Shown here piece by piece: positions 34,730 through 43,521 of a stretch of DNA of 64,000 nucleotides. Made by a program: the position numbers and the translations under genes. Source of the DNA: an uncultured Flavobacteriales bacterium (GTDB taxonomy: Bacteria; Bacteroidota; Bacteroidia; Flavobacteriales_D; Crocinitomicaceae); assembly GCA_903939755.1 (NCBI GenBank), contig CAJAII010000020.1, positions 1 through 64,000 of the forward strand, given 5' to 3'. The notes below the pieces were generated by a model. That model made no database searches and was not told where the DNA came from. It saw nothing but the letters and a program-made list of their open reading frames with translations. The first letter of the stretch is position 1. Every line of letters begins with the position of its first letter.

Positions 34730-36675
34730 GTAAAATTTCATCATTCGTAATTGAGGAAATCATGCAAACATCTCGTATTGAAGAGGTGATTGGTGAATTT
34801 GTGCAGTTAAAACGCGCAGGTTCTAATTTGAAAGGATTAAGTCCTTTTACGGATGAAAAAACGGCTTCATTTGTGGTCTCACCTGCCAAGCAGATATTTA
34901 AATGTTTTTCTACCGGAAAAGGGGGTACAGTGGTTTCATTTCTTATGGAAAAAGAACATTATTCTTATCCTGAGGCATTGAGATGGCTAGCCGAAAAATA
35001 TGGCATTGAAATTCCAAATGATGTTGCTCCAACTGCTGAGGAATTAGCGCAAAATACAGAGCGAGATAGCCTATTTATTATCAATGAATTTGCACGTGAA
35101 TATTTTGCAAAAAATTTACTTGATTCGGAAGAAGGTCAGGCAATTGGCTTGTCCTATTTTGAAGAACGTGGATTTAGAAGGGATATCATTGAGAAATTTC
35201 AGCTGGGTTATTGTTTTAATAAAGCAGATGATTTTACTAAAACTGCTTTAGGAAAGGGGTACAAATTAGAATACTTAGAAACGGTAGGCCTTACAAAATC
35301 GAAAGAGGAAAAGTCGTTTGATTTCTTTCGAGGGCGGGTGGTTTTTCCAATTCAAAGCATATCAGGCAGGGTATTAGGTTTCGGAGCCCGTACCCTACAA
35401 AATGATAAGAAAATTGCCAAGTACTTTAATTCTCCTGATAGCATCGTTTACAATAAAAGTCAGATTTTATATGGACTTTTCTTTGCAAAGGGCGATATTA
35501 CAAAGTATGATGAATGTTTGTTGTGTGAAGGTTATACTGATGTGATTAGTATGCACCAAGCTGGTATTCAAAACGTTGTTTCATCATCTGGTACTTCTCT
35601 CACCAAAGAACAAATTAAATTAATTAGTCGGTACACTAAAAATATCACCATACTTTTTGACGGGGATGCGGCAGGTATTAAAGCTTCATTTCGAGGCATC
35701 GATTTAATTTTAGAAGAGGGAATGAATGTGAAGGTGGTACTTTTTCCTGATGGCGAAGATCCAGATTCATATGCGAAGCGACATAGCACAGAAGAAACGG
35801 CACTTTTTTTAGCAGAAAACAAGAAGGACTTTATCACCTTTAAGGCATCCATATTAATGGCTGAAGGGCACAATGATCCATTGCATAAAGCCAATATGAT
35901 TAAAGAAATCATTCATTCTGTATCTTTAATACCGGATCATATAACTAGAAGTATTTACGCTAAAGAAATTGCGGTGCATTTCGATATTGCTGATGATATG
36001 GTTAGTAATGAGTTAATACGCTTGCGGAAAAATATTCTTTCCAAAACGATGAACGAGCCCATTTTTCGTGATTTGGAAGTGCAAAACCAGACTGTTCCAA
36101 AGCAAATTCTTCAAGAAAAGAAATCGGCATTAATTTATGAATTAGAATTGATTCGTATCATGTTGCAATTTGGCACCCGCGAAATGGAAACTATTGTAGG
36201 AGAGGAAACGGAAGCTCGAAAATTAACTGTAGTCGAGATGATATGCCATGAATTGACCAATGATGAGTTGAGCTTTCAGGATCCCTTTTGCCATGAAATT
36301 CACAACTTATTTGTGCAAGGTATGAATGAGGGAATTATTTATTCGGTCTCCTATTTTCAGAATTTGGAGGATCAAAAGCTGGTGAATTTTATTAGTAATT
36401 TAGAGTCCCTAGAATCGGAATTAAGTCCTAATTGGATCCTGAAATTTAATATTTCCACTAAGACGGAAGAAAAAGATTTGCTTCAAACTGTTTCCAATTT
36501 ATTATGTAATTTTAAATACAACAAAGTGAATGAGCATATTTTGTTGCTTCAAGGCAAATTAAAGGATCCAGAATTATCCAATGAAAACATGATGGATATT
36601 TTAGCAGAGCAAATGGCATACGAACAGGTTAAAAAAGTACTAACGGGTCAGTTAGGCCGAATTATTCTAAAATGA
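34726..36675 (+). CDS. dnaG: DNA primase
   Basis: Makes RNA primers at the replication fork and works with DnaB. The protein is 649 aa. The N-terminal CHC2-type zinc domain is degenerate: the canonical Cys-x2-His...Cys-x2-Cys positions read Ser39, Thr42, Cys60 and Thr63 (GLSPFTDEKTASF, FKCFSTGKGG), so only one ligand remains. The catalytic Toprim domain is intact, with EGYTD (268-272) and DGDAAG (312-317), and the RNA-polymerase-like basic region SGRVLGFGARTL precedes it. The C-terminal ~200 residues should be the helicase-interacting domain. It starts inside the lipoprotein stop codon (ATGA). Confidence 0.93.
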   Translation: MSKISSFVIEEIMQTSRIEEVIGEFVQLKRAGSNLKGLSPFTDEKTASFVVSPAKQIFKCFSTGKGGTVVSFLMEKEHYSYPEALRWLAEKYGIEIPNDVAPTAEELAQNTERDSLFIINEFAREYFAKNLLDSEEGQAIGLSYFEERGFRRDIIEKFQLGYCFNKADDFTKTALGKGYKLEYLETVGLTKSKEEKSFDFFRGRVVFPIQSISGRVLGFGARTLQNDKKIAKYFNSPDSIVYNKSQILYGLFFAKGDITKYDECLLCEGYTDVISMHQAGIQNVVSSSGTSLTKEQIKLISRYTKNITILFDGDAAGIKASFRGIDLILEEGMNVKVVLFPDGEDPDSYAKRHSTEETALFLAENKKDFITFKASILMAEGHNDPLHKANMIKEIIHSVSLIPDHITRSIYAKEIAVHFDIADDMVSNELIRLRKNILSKTMNEPIFRDLEVQNQTVPKQILQEKKSALIYELELIRIMLQFGTREMETIVGEETEARKLTVVEMICHELTNDELSFQDPFCHEIHNLFVQGMNEGIIYSVSYFQNLEDQKLVNFISNLESLESELSPNWILKFNISTKTEEKDLLQTVSNLLCNFKYNKVNEHILLLQGKLKDPELSNENMMDILAEQMAYEQVKKVLTGQLGRIILK

Positions 36676-36676
36676 T

Positions 36677-37789
36677 ATGTTGAGTAGAACAATTTTTCAA
36701 TTAGGACCTTTTAATATATGTTTCTGGAACATCGTTTTTTTGACAATTATCTTTCTTGTCGCATTTGTAATGCGAAGAATTGTCCATAGATTTTTAAAAA
36801 ATTATTTTAGAAATGCTAATATCAGCCTTGAAGGAAGACGCCTTACTTGGTTAAAACTATTGAGTCAGAGCGTTTATCTATTTGCCGTTTATTTTGCCGT
36901 ATATAGTTTTCGTTTTAATAATGAATCTATCACTTTTACTGATTTTATTAATTATAAGTTAATAGATCTTAAGTCGTTTAATCTTACTTTCTATCATATT
37001 TTAGTGATAATTATTGTTTTCATTGGCACAAAAATGATTGTCAATGTAACAAAGCTATATTTGAGTAGAAAGTTAAAGGCTAATATAAATGTAGAGGATG
37101 GAACGGAATATATTTACATTAAAATAGCTAAATATTTTATCTATTTAAGTTCTTTTTTAATTACCTGTCAAATATTAGCAATCGATTTAACTTTGATCTT
37201 AACGGGTTCAGTAGGTTTATTGGTTGGTCTCGGTCTCGGACTGCAGGATGTTTTTAAAGATTTAATTGCTGGGGTGGTACTTTTAGTAGAGGGAAATATT
37301 AGGATTGGAGATATTATTGAGGTTACCGGAACTTCCAATCAAGCTTCTATTGTCGCTAAAATACTTAAGATTAACGCCCGTACTACTCAAATTGAAACAC
37401 GTGAGGGTAATGTACTTATTATTCCAAATACTAGGCTAACCCAACAACAGGTTGAAAATTGGTCGCATGGTTCAGAATTATCGCGCTTTTCGATTGAGGT
37501 GGTAGTTGAGTATGGTTCTGATACAGAACTGGTATCTAAATTGTTGATAGATGCTGCTTTGGCGCATCCAAAAGTGAAAAAAGATCAGCCAATTTTTGTC
37601 CGTATGGCAGATTTTTCGGACAATGGTTTAGCCTTGGAATTAATTTTTTGGGCCGATCAAAGTTGGGATATTAATAATTATAAATCGGATCTAAGGTTTG
37701 AAATTGACCGCTTATTCCGCCAAAACAATATTACTATCCCGTATCCTAAAAGATCTATTGAAGTCAATAATCAAAAATCAACTAATTAA
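36677..37789 (+). CDS. MscS family mechanosensitive channel
   Basis: Inner-membrane tension-gated channel, 370 aa, with about four predicted N-terminal helices and the pore helix TM3 [29 protein letters not shown] (about 183-211) with its Gly-rich packing face. The MscS beta domain follows: [11 protein letters not shown], then [25 protein letters not shown]. The cytoplasmic alpha/beta domain ends near residue 355. It starts 1 nt after dnaG and overlaps pdxJ tail to tail by 12 nt. Confidence 0.92.
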   Translation: MLSRTIFQLGPFNICFWNIVFLTIIFLVAFVMRRIVHRFLKNYFRNANISLEGRRLTWLKLLSQSVYLFAVYFAVYSFRFNNESITFTDFINYKLIDLKSFNLTFYHILVIIIVFIGTKMIVNVTKLYLSRKLKANINVEDGTEYIYIKIAKYFIYLSSFLITCQILAIDLTLILTGSVGLLVGLGLGLQDVFKDLIAGVVLLVEGNIRIGDIIEVTGTSNQASIVAKILKINARTTQIETREGNVLIIPNTRLTQQQVENWSHGSELSRFSIEVVVEYGSDTELVSKLLIDAALAHPKVKKDQPIFVRMADFSDNGLALELIFWADQSWDINNYKSDLRFEIDRLFRQNNITIPYPKRSIEVNNQKSTN

Positions 37790-38494
37790 GCATTTTTTAT
37801 AGAGCTGTATTGTGTTTTCAATTCCTAGGTATAAGGAGTCGCAAATTAAAGCATGTCCAATGGAAACTTCAGCTAAAAGTGGAATTTTTGTTTTGAAGTA
37901 GGCGAGATTTTGTAAACTTAAATCATGACCTGCATTAATTTCTAATCCTATTGATGATGCATACTCGGCTGCTTCAACATATCGCTTTATGGCTTTCTCT
38001 GCACTTGAATCATATTGTTCCGCATAAGGTCCTGTATACAATTCAATACGATCTATCCCCAATGAACCTGCTAATGCTATGTTTTCAAGATCTGTTTCAA
38101 TAAAAAGGGACACACGTATTCCTAATTTTTTCAGTTGACCAGTAATTTCTTTTAGGAAAGTAAAGTTTTCTTTCACATTCCATCCTGCACTTGATGTAAG
38201 CACTCCAGGTGGGTCTGGAACTAAGGTGGCTTGTTTGGGTTGACATTCAGCTACTAATGCCATAAATACAGGGTCGGGGTATCCCTCAATATTCAATTCC
38301 GTGGTGAGTACTTTGCTAAGTGTCCGCGTATCATTTCGGGTAATATGGCGTTCGTCAGGTCGTGGATGAACCGTAATACCATCGGCACCAAAACGTTCAC
38401 AATCAAGTGCAAATTGTACCACATTGGGCATGTTGCCACCTCGAGCATTTCTTAAGGTCGCTACCTTGTTAACATTAACGCTTAACTTTGTCAT
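37778..38494 (-). CDS. pdxJ: Pyridoxine 5'-phosphate synthase
   Basis: TIM-barrel enzyme that condenses 1-deoxy-xylulose 5-phosphate with 3-amino-2-oxopropyl phosphate to pyridoxine 5'-phosphate in the DXP-dependent vitamin B6 pathway. The 238-aa length is standard. Motifs: [17 protein letters not shown] (phosphate-site start), [15 protein letters not shown], and the late barrel block [12 protein letters not shown] with the conserved GHD, followed by EVSIGHALI. It is monocistronic as far as can be seen. Confidence 0.95.
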   Translation of the reverse strand: MTKLSVNVNKVATLRNARGGNMPNVVQFALDCERFGADGITVHPRPDERHITRNDTRTLSKVLTTELNIEGYPDPVFMALVAECQPKQATLVPDPPGVLTSSAGWNVKENFTFLKEITGQLKKLGIRVSLFIETDLENIALAGSLGIDRIELYTGPYAEQYDSSAEKAIKRYVEAAEYASSIGLEINAGHDLSLQNLAYFKTKIPLLAEVSIGHALICDSLYLGIENTIQLYKKCLIS

Positions 38495-38512
38495 GTAGTA
38501 AATTTACCGCTC

Positions 38513-38520
38513 CAAAATTA
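38513..38520 (-). promoter_or_regulatory. -7 box for pdxJ
   Basis: Minus strand TAATTTTG, a perfect TAnnTTTG, ends 18 nt before the pdxJ ATG. No clear -33 element. Confidence 0.45.
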
Positions 38521-38557
38521 CAAACTCTCAAAGGATTTTACTACTTTGGCCGTCCTT

Positions 38558-39220
38558 ATGCGAGCATTTGAACTTATTACGGATGAAATTCCACCCCTAA
38601 TTCACACTGATTCAGGCGAAAAAGCCATTAATTGGATGGACGAATTCAAAGTGTCGCAATTGGCGGTGTTAAAAAATGGTGTGTTTGTCGGTGTTGTCTC
38701 TGAATCAGCTATCTTAGACCGTTTGGTTTTATCGGATTCTTTAGATGTTTTGTTTGATCATTTACCGAGGCCTTACGTAAACGAAAATGCGCACATATAC
38801 GATGTGCTTGCTATGATGTCTGAACATAAACTGAGCATTATTCCTGTTTTAGATGATAAAGAAAATTACCTTGGTTGTACCAGTATTTTTCATTTGATGA
38901 CTACGCTTGCGAATATTGGAAGCATTAAAGAACCGGGTAGTATTTTAGTGCTTGAGCTAAATGCTATTGATTATTCGATGGCGCAAATTGCTCAAATTGT
39001 TGAAAGCAATAATGCCAAAATTTTAAGCTCTTATATTCTTTCCGATGTTACTTCATCATTATTAGAAGTGACGCTGAAAATCAATGAAATAAATTTAACA
39101 AGAATCATCCTTACTTTTGAGCGTTATGATTATAAAATAAAAGCGTCATATCAAGCTGGTGTTGACGATGAGGATGTTCGATGGAAATACGATGCATTAA
39201 TGAATTTTATGAAATTTTGA
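38558..39220 (+). CDS. CBS domain pair protein
   Basis: A 220-aa cytoplasmic protein with two CBS motifs (about residues 10-125: HTDSGEKAINWMDEFKVSQLAVLKNGVFVGVV and PRPYVNENAHIYDVLAMMSEHKLSIIPVLDDKENYLG). An ACT-like C-terminal half follows (LVLELNAIDYSMAQIAQIVESNNAKILSSYI), which suggests ligand-controlled regulation. ATG at 38558 is preferred over an in-frame TTG four codons earlier. It lies 2 nt before the NAD kinase gene, so the two are co-transcribed. The ligand may be an adenine nucleotide, but that is inferred from the CBS family. Confidence 0.82.
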   Translation: MRAFELITDEIPPLIHTDSGEKAINWMDEFKVSQLAVLKNGVFVGVVSESAILDRLVLSDSLDVLFDHLPRPYVNENAHIYDVLAMMSEHKLSIIPVLDDKENYLGCTSIFHLMTTLANIGSIKEPGSILVLELNAIDYSMAQIAQIVESNNAKILSSYILSDVTSSLLEVTLKINEINLTRIILTFERYDYKIKASYQAGVDDEDVRWKYDALMNFMKF

Positions 39221-39222
39221 GC

Positions 39223-40101
39223 ATGAAAGTCGCCATCTTTGGTAAAAAAATAAATAAAAATATTTCAGAATACTTTCTCAAAGTATTATCTGTTGTCGAT
39301 AATTTAGGTTGGACGGCTGTTTTAGAAGCGGATTTAAATGCCACCTTAATTGCGAAGTGTGGTATTCGTGAATCCTACGAAACATTTAATTCATCGAGTG
39401 ATATACGTTCAGGTATCGATTTGTTCATTAGCCTTGGTGGGGACGGTACATTTTTAAAGTCGGTACAGTTCATTCGTGATTCTGGGGTTCCGATTTTAGG
39501 AATCAACACAGGTAGGTTAGGTTTCTTGTCAAATATTTCCAAAGAAGATATAGAAGCTAGTTTGGTGAATATTGATTTAAAAAAATATGATTTCCAACTG
39601 CGATCTTTGTTGCGGGTGCATACGGCTGATAATATCTTTGGAACGGACAATTTTGCCTTAAATGAGCTTACCCTTCAAAAGCGCGATACCTCTTCAATGA
39701 TAACGGTTCACGCAAGTTTAGATGATAAGTATTTGAATAGTTATTGGGCAGATGGATTAATCGTTTCAACGCCAACAGGTTCTACCGCCTATAACCTTAG
39801 TTGTGGTGGACCAATTATTACGCCTGGTTGTCAAGTTCATATATTAACACCAATTGCGGCACACAATTTGAATGTGCGGCCGGTTGTTGTACCGGATCAT
39901 TTGCCAATTAAGTTAAGTATTGAAGGTAGAGACCGAAGTTATTTGATCAGTTTGGATGGAAATTCAAAAAGTGTGAAGCTAGGGGAAGAAATCATCGTTG
40001 AAAAGGCGGAATTTATGATAAATGTAATTAAATTTGAACACAATAATTTTTTGGATACTATTCGAAACAAGATGTTTTGGGGGGTTGACAAAAGAAATTA
40101 A
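39223..40101 (+). CDS. nadK: NAD kinase
   Basis: Phosphorylates NAD+ to NADP+ using ATP or polyphosphate. Family motifs: GGDGTFLKSV (about 67-76), GINTGRLGFLS (about 91-101), NELTLQKRDTSSM, and the glycine-rich TPTGSTAYNLSCGGPI that closes the active site. From ATG at 39223 (MKVAIFGKK) the protein is 292 aa, the normal length. An upstream ATG at 39181 would overlap the CBS gene by 40 nt and is not chosen. It forms an operon with the CBS protein gene and is followed at 11 nt by an FKBP gene. Confidence 0.94.
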   Translation: MKVAIFGKKINKNISEYFLKVLSVVDNLGWTAVLEADLNATLIAKCGIRESYETFNSSSDIRSGIDLFISLGGDGTFLKSVQFIRDSGVPILGINTGRLGFLSNISKEDIEASLVNIDLKKYDFQLRSLLRVHTADNIFGTDNFALNELTLQKRDTSSMITVHASLDDKYLNSYWADGLIVSTPTGSTAYNLSCGGPIITPGCQVHILTPIAAHNLNVRPVVVPDHLPIKLSIEGRDRSYLISLDGNSKSVKLGEEIIVEKAEFMINVIKFEHNNFLDTIRNKMFWGVDKRN

Positions 40102-40112
40102 AACAATCTATT

Positions 40113-40832
40113 ATGAAAAAAACATGTATTATTATTAGTTTAATGAGCTTTTCAGGAATGATGTATGCTCAAAAAAAACCAACAACTGTTGAAAAGACTC
40201 CCGTAATTAAGAATAGAATTGATTCGGTTTCTTACCTTGTAGGAACAAGTATCGCTGGAAATCTTATGACAGAAATGAGCGAAGGAAATATCGATTTAAT
40301 TCTTCAAGGAATTAAAGATGGCTGGGAGAAAAAGACTCTTGCTATTGCAGATCAAAGTAATATGTGTGTTAATAATTATTTTCAAGAAAAAAACGCAGCA
40401 AAACAAGCAATCGAAGATAAGATGAATGAAAAATATAAAATTCTCGGAGAGAATTTCTTGAAAGATAATGTGCGTAACCTTGGTGTTGTTGTTACTGAAT
40501 CTGGTTTACAGTATAAAATTCTTGGTGAAACAGATGGCCCGAAGCCAAGCGCTACGTCTAAAGTGAAGGTTCATTATCACGGAACAACTATAGAAGGAAA
40601 AGTTTTTGATAGTTCTGTTGATCGAGGTGAGCCTATCGAGTTTCCTTTAAATCAAGTAATTCCTGGATGGACAGAAGGTCTACAACTGATGTCAGTTGGT
40701 TCAAAGTTTAAGTTTTTTATCCCACAGAACTTAGCTTACGGAGCACAATCGCCATCGCCAGATATAGCTCCATATTCAACGCTTATTTTTGAAGTTGAAT
40801 TATTAAGTTTCGAAGACGCTCCAAAAAATTAA
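40113..40832 (+). CDS. FKBP-type peptidyl-prolyl isomerase, exported
   Basis: A 239-aa periplasmic folding helper. Signal peptide [20 protein letters not shown]. An N-terminal helical dimerisation segment (about 30-125), as in FkpA/Mip, leads to a C-terminal FKBP domain (about 126-238): [40 protein letters not shown] and [12 protein letters not shown]...[12 protein letters not shown]. The key aromatic and acidic residues of the FKBP pocket (Tyr, Phe, Asp, Trp, Tyr) are present. Two nucleotides after its stop lies the dual cyclophilin-FKBP gene, so both folding enzymes come from one transcript. Confidence 0.92.
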   Translation: MKKTCIIISLMSFSGMMYAQKKPTTVEKTPVIKNRIDSVSYLVGTSIAGNLMTEMSEGNIDLILQGIKDGWEKKTLAIADQSNMCVNNYFQEKNAAKQAIEDKMNEKYKILGENFLKDNVRNLGVVVTESGLQYKILGETDGPKPSATSKVKVHYHGTTIEGKVFDSSVDRGEPIEFPLNQVIPGWTEGLQLMSVGSKFKFFIPQNLAYGAQSPSPDIAPYSTLIFEVELLSFEDAPKN

Positions 40833-40834
40833 TA

Positions 40835-41971
40835 ATGAAAAATACAATCTTCTTCTGTATCCTTTTTGTTTCAGCTCAATTTGCGTCAGCGCAAAAGTTG
40901 GAAAAAGGAATGTATGCGCAATTCAATACCTCTAAAGGGGTGATTATTTGCGCGCTAGAGTTTGAAAAAACACCCATGACCGTTGCTAATTTTGTTGGCT
41001 TAGCGGAAGGGAAGTTTGAGCACGCGGATAAAAAATTTGATAAGCCATTTTATAATGGATTAAAATTTCATCGTGTTATCAAAGATTTCATGATACAAGG
41101 TGGAGATCCACTTGGAACAGGAAGTGGCGATCCAGGCTATAAGTTTTACGACGAAATAGTGGTTGAATTAAAACACGATGGCCCAGGCATTTTATCCATG
41201 GCGAATTCTGGTCCCAATACAAATGGAAGTCAGTTCTTTATCACCCATAAGGAAACTCCTTGGTTAAACGGAAAACACACTGTTTTTGGTCATGTTGTTC
41301 AAGGTCAAAATGTGGTTGATTTAATTGCGCAAAACGACACGATTATTAGTCTTCAAATTCTTCGAATTGGAAAAGCGGCCAAGAAATTTAATGCAAATAA
41401 GGTGTTTGGGGTAAAATTTGCTGCGGCGAAAGCAGCTGATGAAGCCTTGAATGCTGAAAAAAAACGCTTGGATGCACTTGCCGCCATTGAGTATGAGAAG
41501 ATTGAAGCTATGGGAAAAGACGGCTATACAAAGTATATGTATGAACAAGTTTTACTTAAATACCCAAATGCCAAATTAAGTGCATCGGGGTTAGTGTATG
41601 ATATCGAAAATTATGGGGAAGGAGACAAGCCTGTTCTTGGTTCAAAAATGGGACTTCACTATAAAGGAACTATTCGAGCGGACGGTAAAAAGTTTGATTC
41701 TTCCTATGATCGAAATTCCCCATTGGAATTCAATTACTTAGTTCAAAAAATGATTCCAGGGTTCGAAGAAGGAATTGGTATGTTAGGAAAAGGAGGGAAG
41801 GCAACTTTAATTATTCCTTATTTTCAAGCCTATGGTAAAGACGGTCGGCCTGGAGCGATTCCTCCGTATTCAGATTTGGTATTTGAAATAGAAATATTGC
41901 AAGTCGATCCTGCGAATTCTTTGCCTGATCCAGACCATATTCACACAGAAGGCGACGGTCATAAGCATTAA
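40835..41971 (+). CDS. Cyclophilin-FKBP fusion (dual-family peptidyl-prolyl isomerase)
   Basis: A 378-aa exported protein. The signal [20 protein letters not shown] is followed by a cyclophilin domain (about 25-180). It carries [15 protein letters not shown] with the catalytic Arg, [25 protein letters not shown], and a linker of about 75 residues. A complete FKBP domain is at about 255-362 ([49 protein letters not shown].....[13 protein letters not shown]). The tail [14 protein letters not shown] is His-rich and could bind metal. Fusions of the two unrelated isomerase families have been described in some protists and flavobacteria. It is probably periplasmic, in an operon with the FKBP gene. 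Confidence 0.92.
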   Translation: MKNTIFFCILFVSAQFASAQKLEKGMYAQFNTSKGVIICALEFEKTPMTVANFVGLAEGKFEHADKKFDKPFYNGLKFHRVIKDFMIQGGDPLGTGSGDPGYKFYDEIVVELKHDGPGILSMANSGPNTNGSQFFITHKETPWLNGKHTVFGHVVQGQNVVDLIAQNDTIISLQILRIGKAAKKFNANKVFGVKFAAAKAADEALNAEKKRLDALAAIEYEKIEAMGKDGYTKYMYEQVLLKYPNAKLSASGLVYDIENYGEGDKPVLGSKMGLHYKGTIRADGKKFDSSYDRNSPLEFNYLVQKMIPGFEEGIGMLGKGGKATLIIPYFQAYGKDGRPGAIPPYSDLVFEIEILQVDPANSLPDPDHIHTEGDGHKH

Positions 41972-41985
41972 ATACAGCTTTATTC

Positions 41986-42636
41986 TTAATTGGTATAGGC
42001 GTACATAATAATATTCGCGCCCATTTGCAAGGCCTGAAGATGTTTTTCAGCCGAGTCGTTGTGAACCTGTGGATCTTCCCAACCATCACTTAAATCTGTT
42101 TCGAAAGTATACAAACAAAGTAAACGACCATCTTTGATTAAACCAAATGCTTGCGGACGTTTCCCATCGTGCTCATGAATTTTTGGAAGCCCATTAAAGG
42201 TGTACTTTTGCTTGAAAATGGGATGGTTAAAAGGTAATTCTACTAAATCTAATTCTGGAAATACTTTTTTCAATTCTACACGAATGAATTCATCCATTCC
42301 ATAATTATCGTCGATGTGTAAAAAGCCTCCCGCTAATAAATATTGCCTTAAATTAGTTGCTTCTCCTCTTGAAAAAACTACATTTCCATGCCCTGTCATA
42401 TGAATAAATGGATATAGAAAAATGTCTTTACTTCCCACTTCTACATAAGGTGTTTCTTTACTTATAGAAGTACCTAAATTTTGATTACAAAATGTAATTA
42501 AATTAGGAAGGGCAGTTGGATTCGCATAATAATCGCCACCTCCATTGTATTTTAATACCGCCAATTGATATGTCCCTTGACTAAATGCTATGGAGCTTAT
42601 GAGTAACATGAAGCCAATGAATAGTATTTTTCGCAT
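41986..42636 (-). CDS. DUF4159 domain-containing exported protein
   Basis: A 216-aa protein with a signal peptide (MRKILFIGFMLLISSIAFS). The mature part is one DUF4159 domain: LKYNGGGDYYANPTALPNLITFCNQN, YPFIHMTGHGNVVFSRGEATNLRQYLLAGGFLHIDDNYGMDE, then ELPFNHPIFKQKYTFNGLPKIHEHDGK and a GLIKDGRLLCLYTFETDLSDGWED end. DUF4159 resembles a glutamine-amidotransferase-like fold and often stands near MoxR/DUF58 systems, which here is 9 kb away. Its function is not known. Convergent with the immunophilin gene. Confidence 0.87.
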   Translation of the reverse strand: MRKILFIGFMLLISSIAFSQGTYQLAVLKYNGGGDYYANPTALPNLITFCNQNLGTSISKETPYVEVGSKDIFLYPFIHMTGHGNVVFSRGEATNLRQYLLAGGFLHIDDNYGMDEFIRVELKKVFPELDLVELPFNHPIFKQKYTFNGLPKIHEHDGKRPQAFGLIKDGRLLCLYTFETDLSDGWEDPQVHNDSAEKHLQALQMGANIIMYAYTN

Positions 42637-42640
42637 ACTA

Positions 42641-42648
42641 CAAAAGTA
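42641..42648 (-). promoter_or_regulatory. -7 box directly before the DUF4159 start
   Basis: Minus strand TACTTTTG ends 4 nt before the ATG (42634-42636), placing the expected transcription start at the start codon. Confidence 0.5.
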
Positions 42649-42820
42649 ATTTATTTTACTTAATTACCTTCTTTTGAAATGTTCTGCACTAGGGTAGTTA
42701 ATTATTTCAGCCATGAACTATAATTCAGAATATTAGGCGACAAGGGTAAATAACTGATTTTTTAAAAAAAATGTAAGCTTGCATAAGAGAATGATTGTAT
42801 TGAACTAAGAGTTGGGTAAC

Positions 42821-42877
42821 GTGCCTCTCGACTCCGCTCGATGCCCTTTAAGTGAATCGAGCGGAGTCGAGAGACAC
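42821..42877. repeat. Near-perfect 22-bp palindromic repeat
   Basis: Bases 42821-42842 are the reverse complement of 42856-42877 with one mismatch, around a 13-nt loop. The core CTCTCGACTCCGCTCGAT recurs in variant form at 47.9-48.1, 50.9-51.0 and 51.9-52.1 kb. The rest of the 452-bp gap (42637-43088) between the DUF4159 and zinc-ribbon genes holds no supported gene; frames through the hairpin translate repeat sequence. Confidence 0.85.
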
Positions 42878-43020
42878 TTATATAGAAATCACCGGAACGC
42901 ACCGACGTATAGGTTTGTCTTAGGATTGGAGCGAATGAACACATGCTTTCCTACCCGGCGGACGCTAATAGTCACTAAATACCTCTCATTTCGAATGAAT
43001 TCTTGGTTTTACCATTGAAA

Positions 43021-43028
43021 TATTTTTG
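43021..43028 (+). promoter_or_regulatory. -7 box for the zinc-ribbon gene
   Basis: TATTTTTG matches TAnnTTTG, 60 nt before the ATG at 43089. A one-mismatch box, TACTTTCG, lies closer to the start. Confidence 0.3.
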
Positions 43029-43088
43029 AAATACATTCTCTCCATACAATTTTTTACTACTTTCGATTTTCAATTTAACTTAGAAACG

Positions 43089-43280
43089 ATGAATACCTAC
43101 GAATGTAATAAATGCGGAATGTCAGTTAAAGCAAGTTGCGGAAAGTGCGATTTGCCTTTACAAAATGACCATTTGACCTTGGATAATGGTACGGTTGTTC
43201 AGATTTCTAAATGTCCTTCATGTGAAGGAAAAATAAAATCTCCTTTGTGCTGTGGACAAGATATGAGTTGCAACATTTAA
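43089..43280 (+). CDS. Small double zinc-ribbon protein
   Basis: A 63-aa protein with four Cys pairs: CNKCG, CGKC, CPSC and CC near the end (GLCCGQ-like: SPLCCGQDMSC). The spacing CxxC-x9-CxxC-x23-CxxC...CC predicts one or two structural zinc ribbons. ATG at 43089 (MNTYECNKCG) is preferred to a longer frame. Comparable small proteins are common in Bacteroidota and often unannotated. Function unknown; nucleic-acid or protein binding is likely by fold. Confidence 0.75.
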   Translation: MNTYECNKCGMSVKASCGKCDLPLQNDHLTLDNGTVVQISKCPSCEGKIKSPLCCGQDMSCNI

Positions 43281-43460
43281 GAACGCAAGTCAGTTAATAT
43301 TTTGTTTTATCCATTTGATAACTTGATTTCCTTATCGGTAATCTCTTCACTCGATTAGTTTTTGTATTTAGTTGAGTCCATCGGAATCAATTAATTAACA
43401 ATATTTTTCAATTTGTTCAAAACACTTTGCCTTACTTATCTTTTCGATTGGATTTTGAGT

Positions 43461-43468
43461 TAAATTTG
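43461..43468 (+). promoter_or_regulatory. -7 box for carB
   Basis: TAAATTTG, a perfect TAnnTTTG, ends 53 nt before the carB ATG. No well-spaced -33 element. Confidence 0.4.
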
Positions 43469-43521
43469 TGCTCAGTTTACTGCGAGCCTTTTCGCGTAAA
43501 GAATTGTAAATTGAAAACCCT

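Noticed and set aside
42762-43018. Two opposed 60-68 aa frames
   Set aside because: Both run through the palindromic repeat at 42821-42877 and share only its translation.
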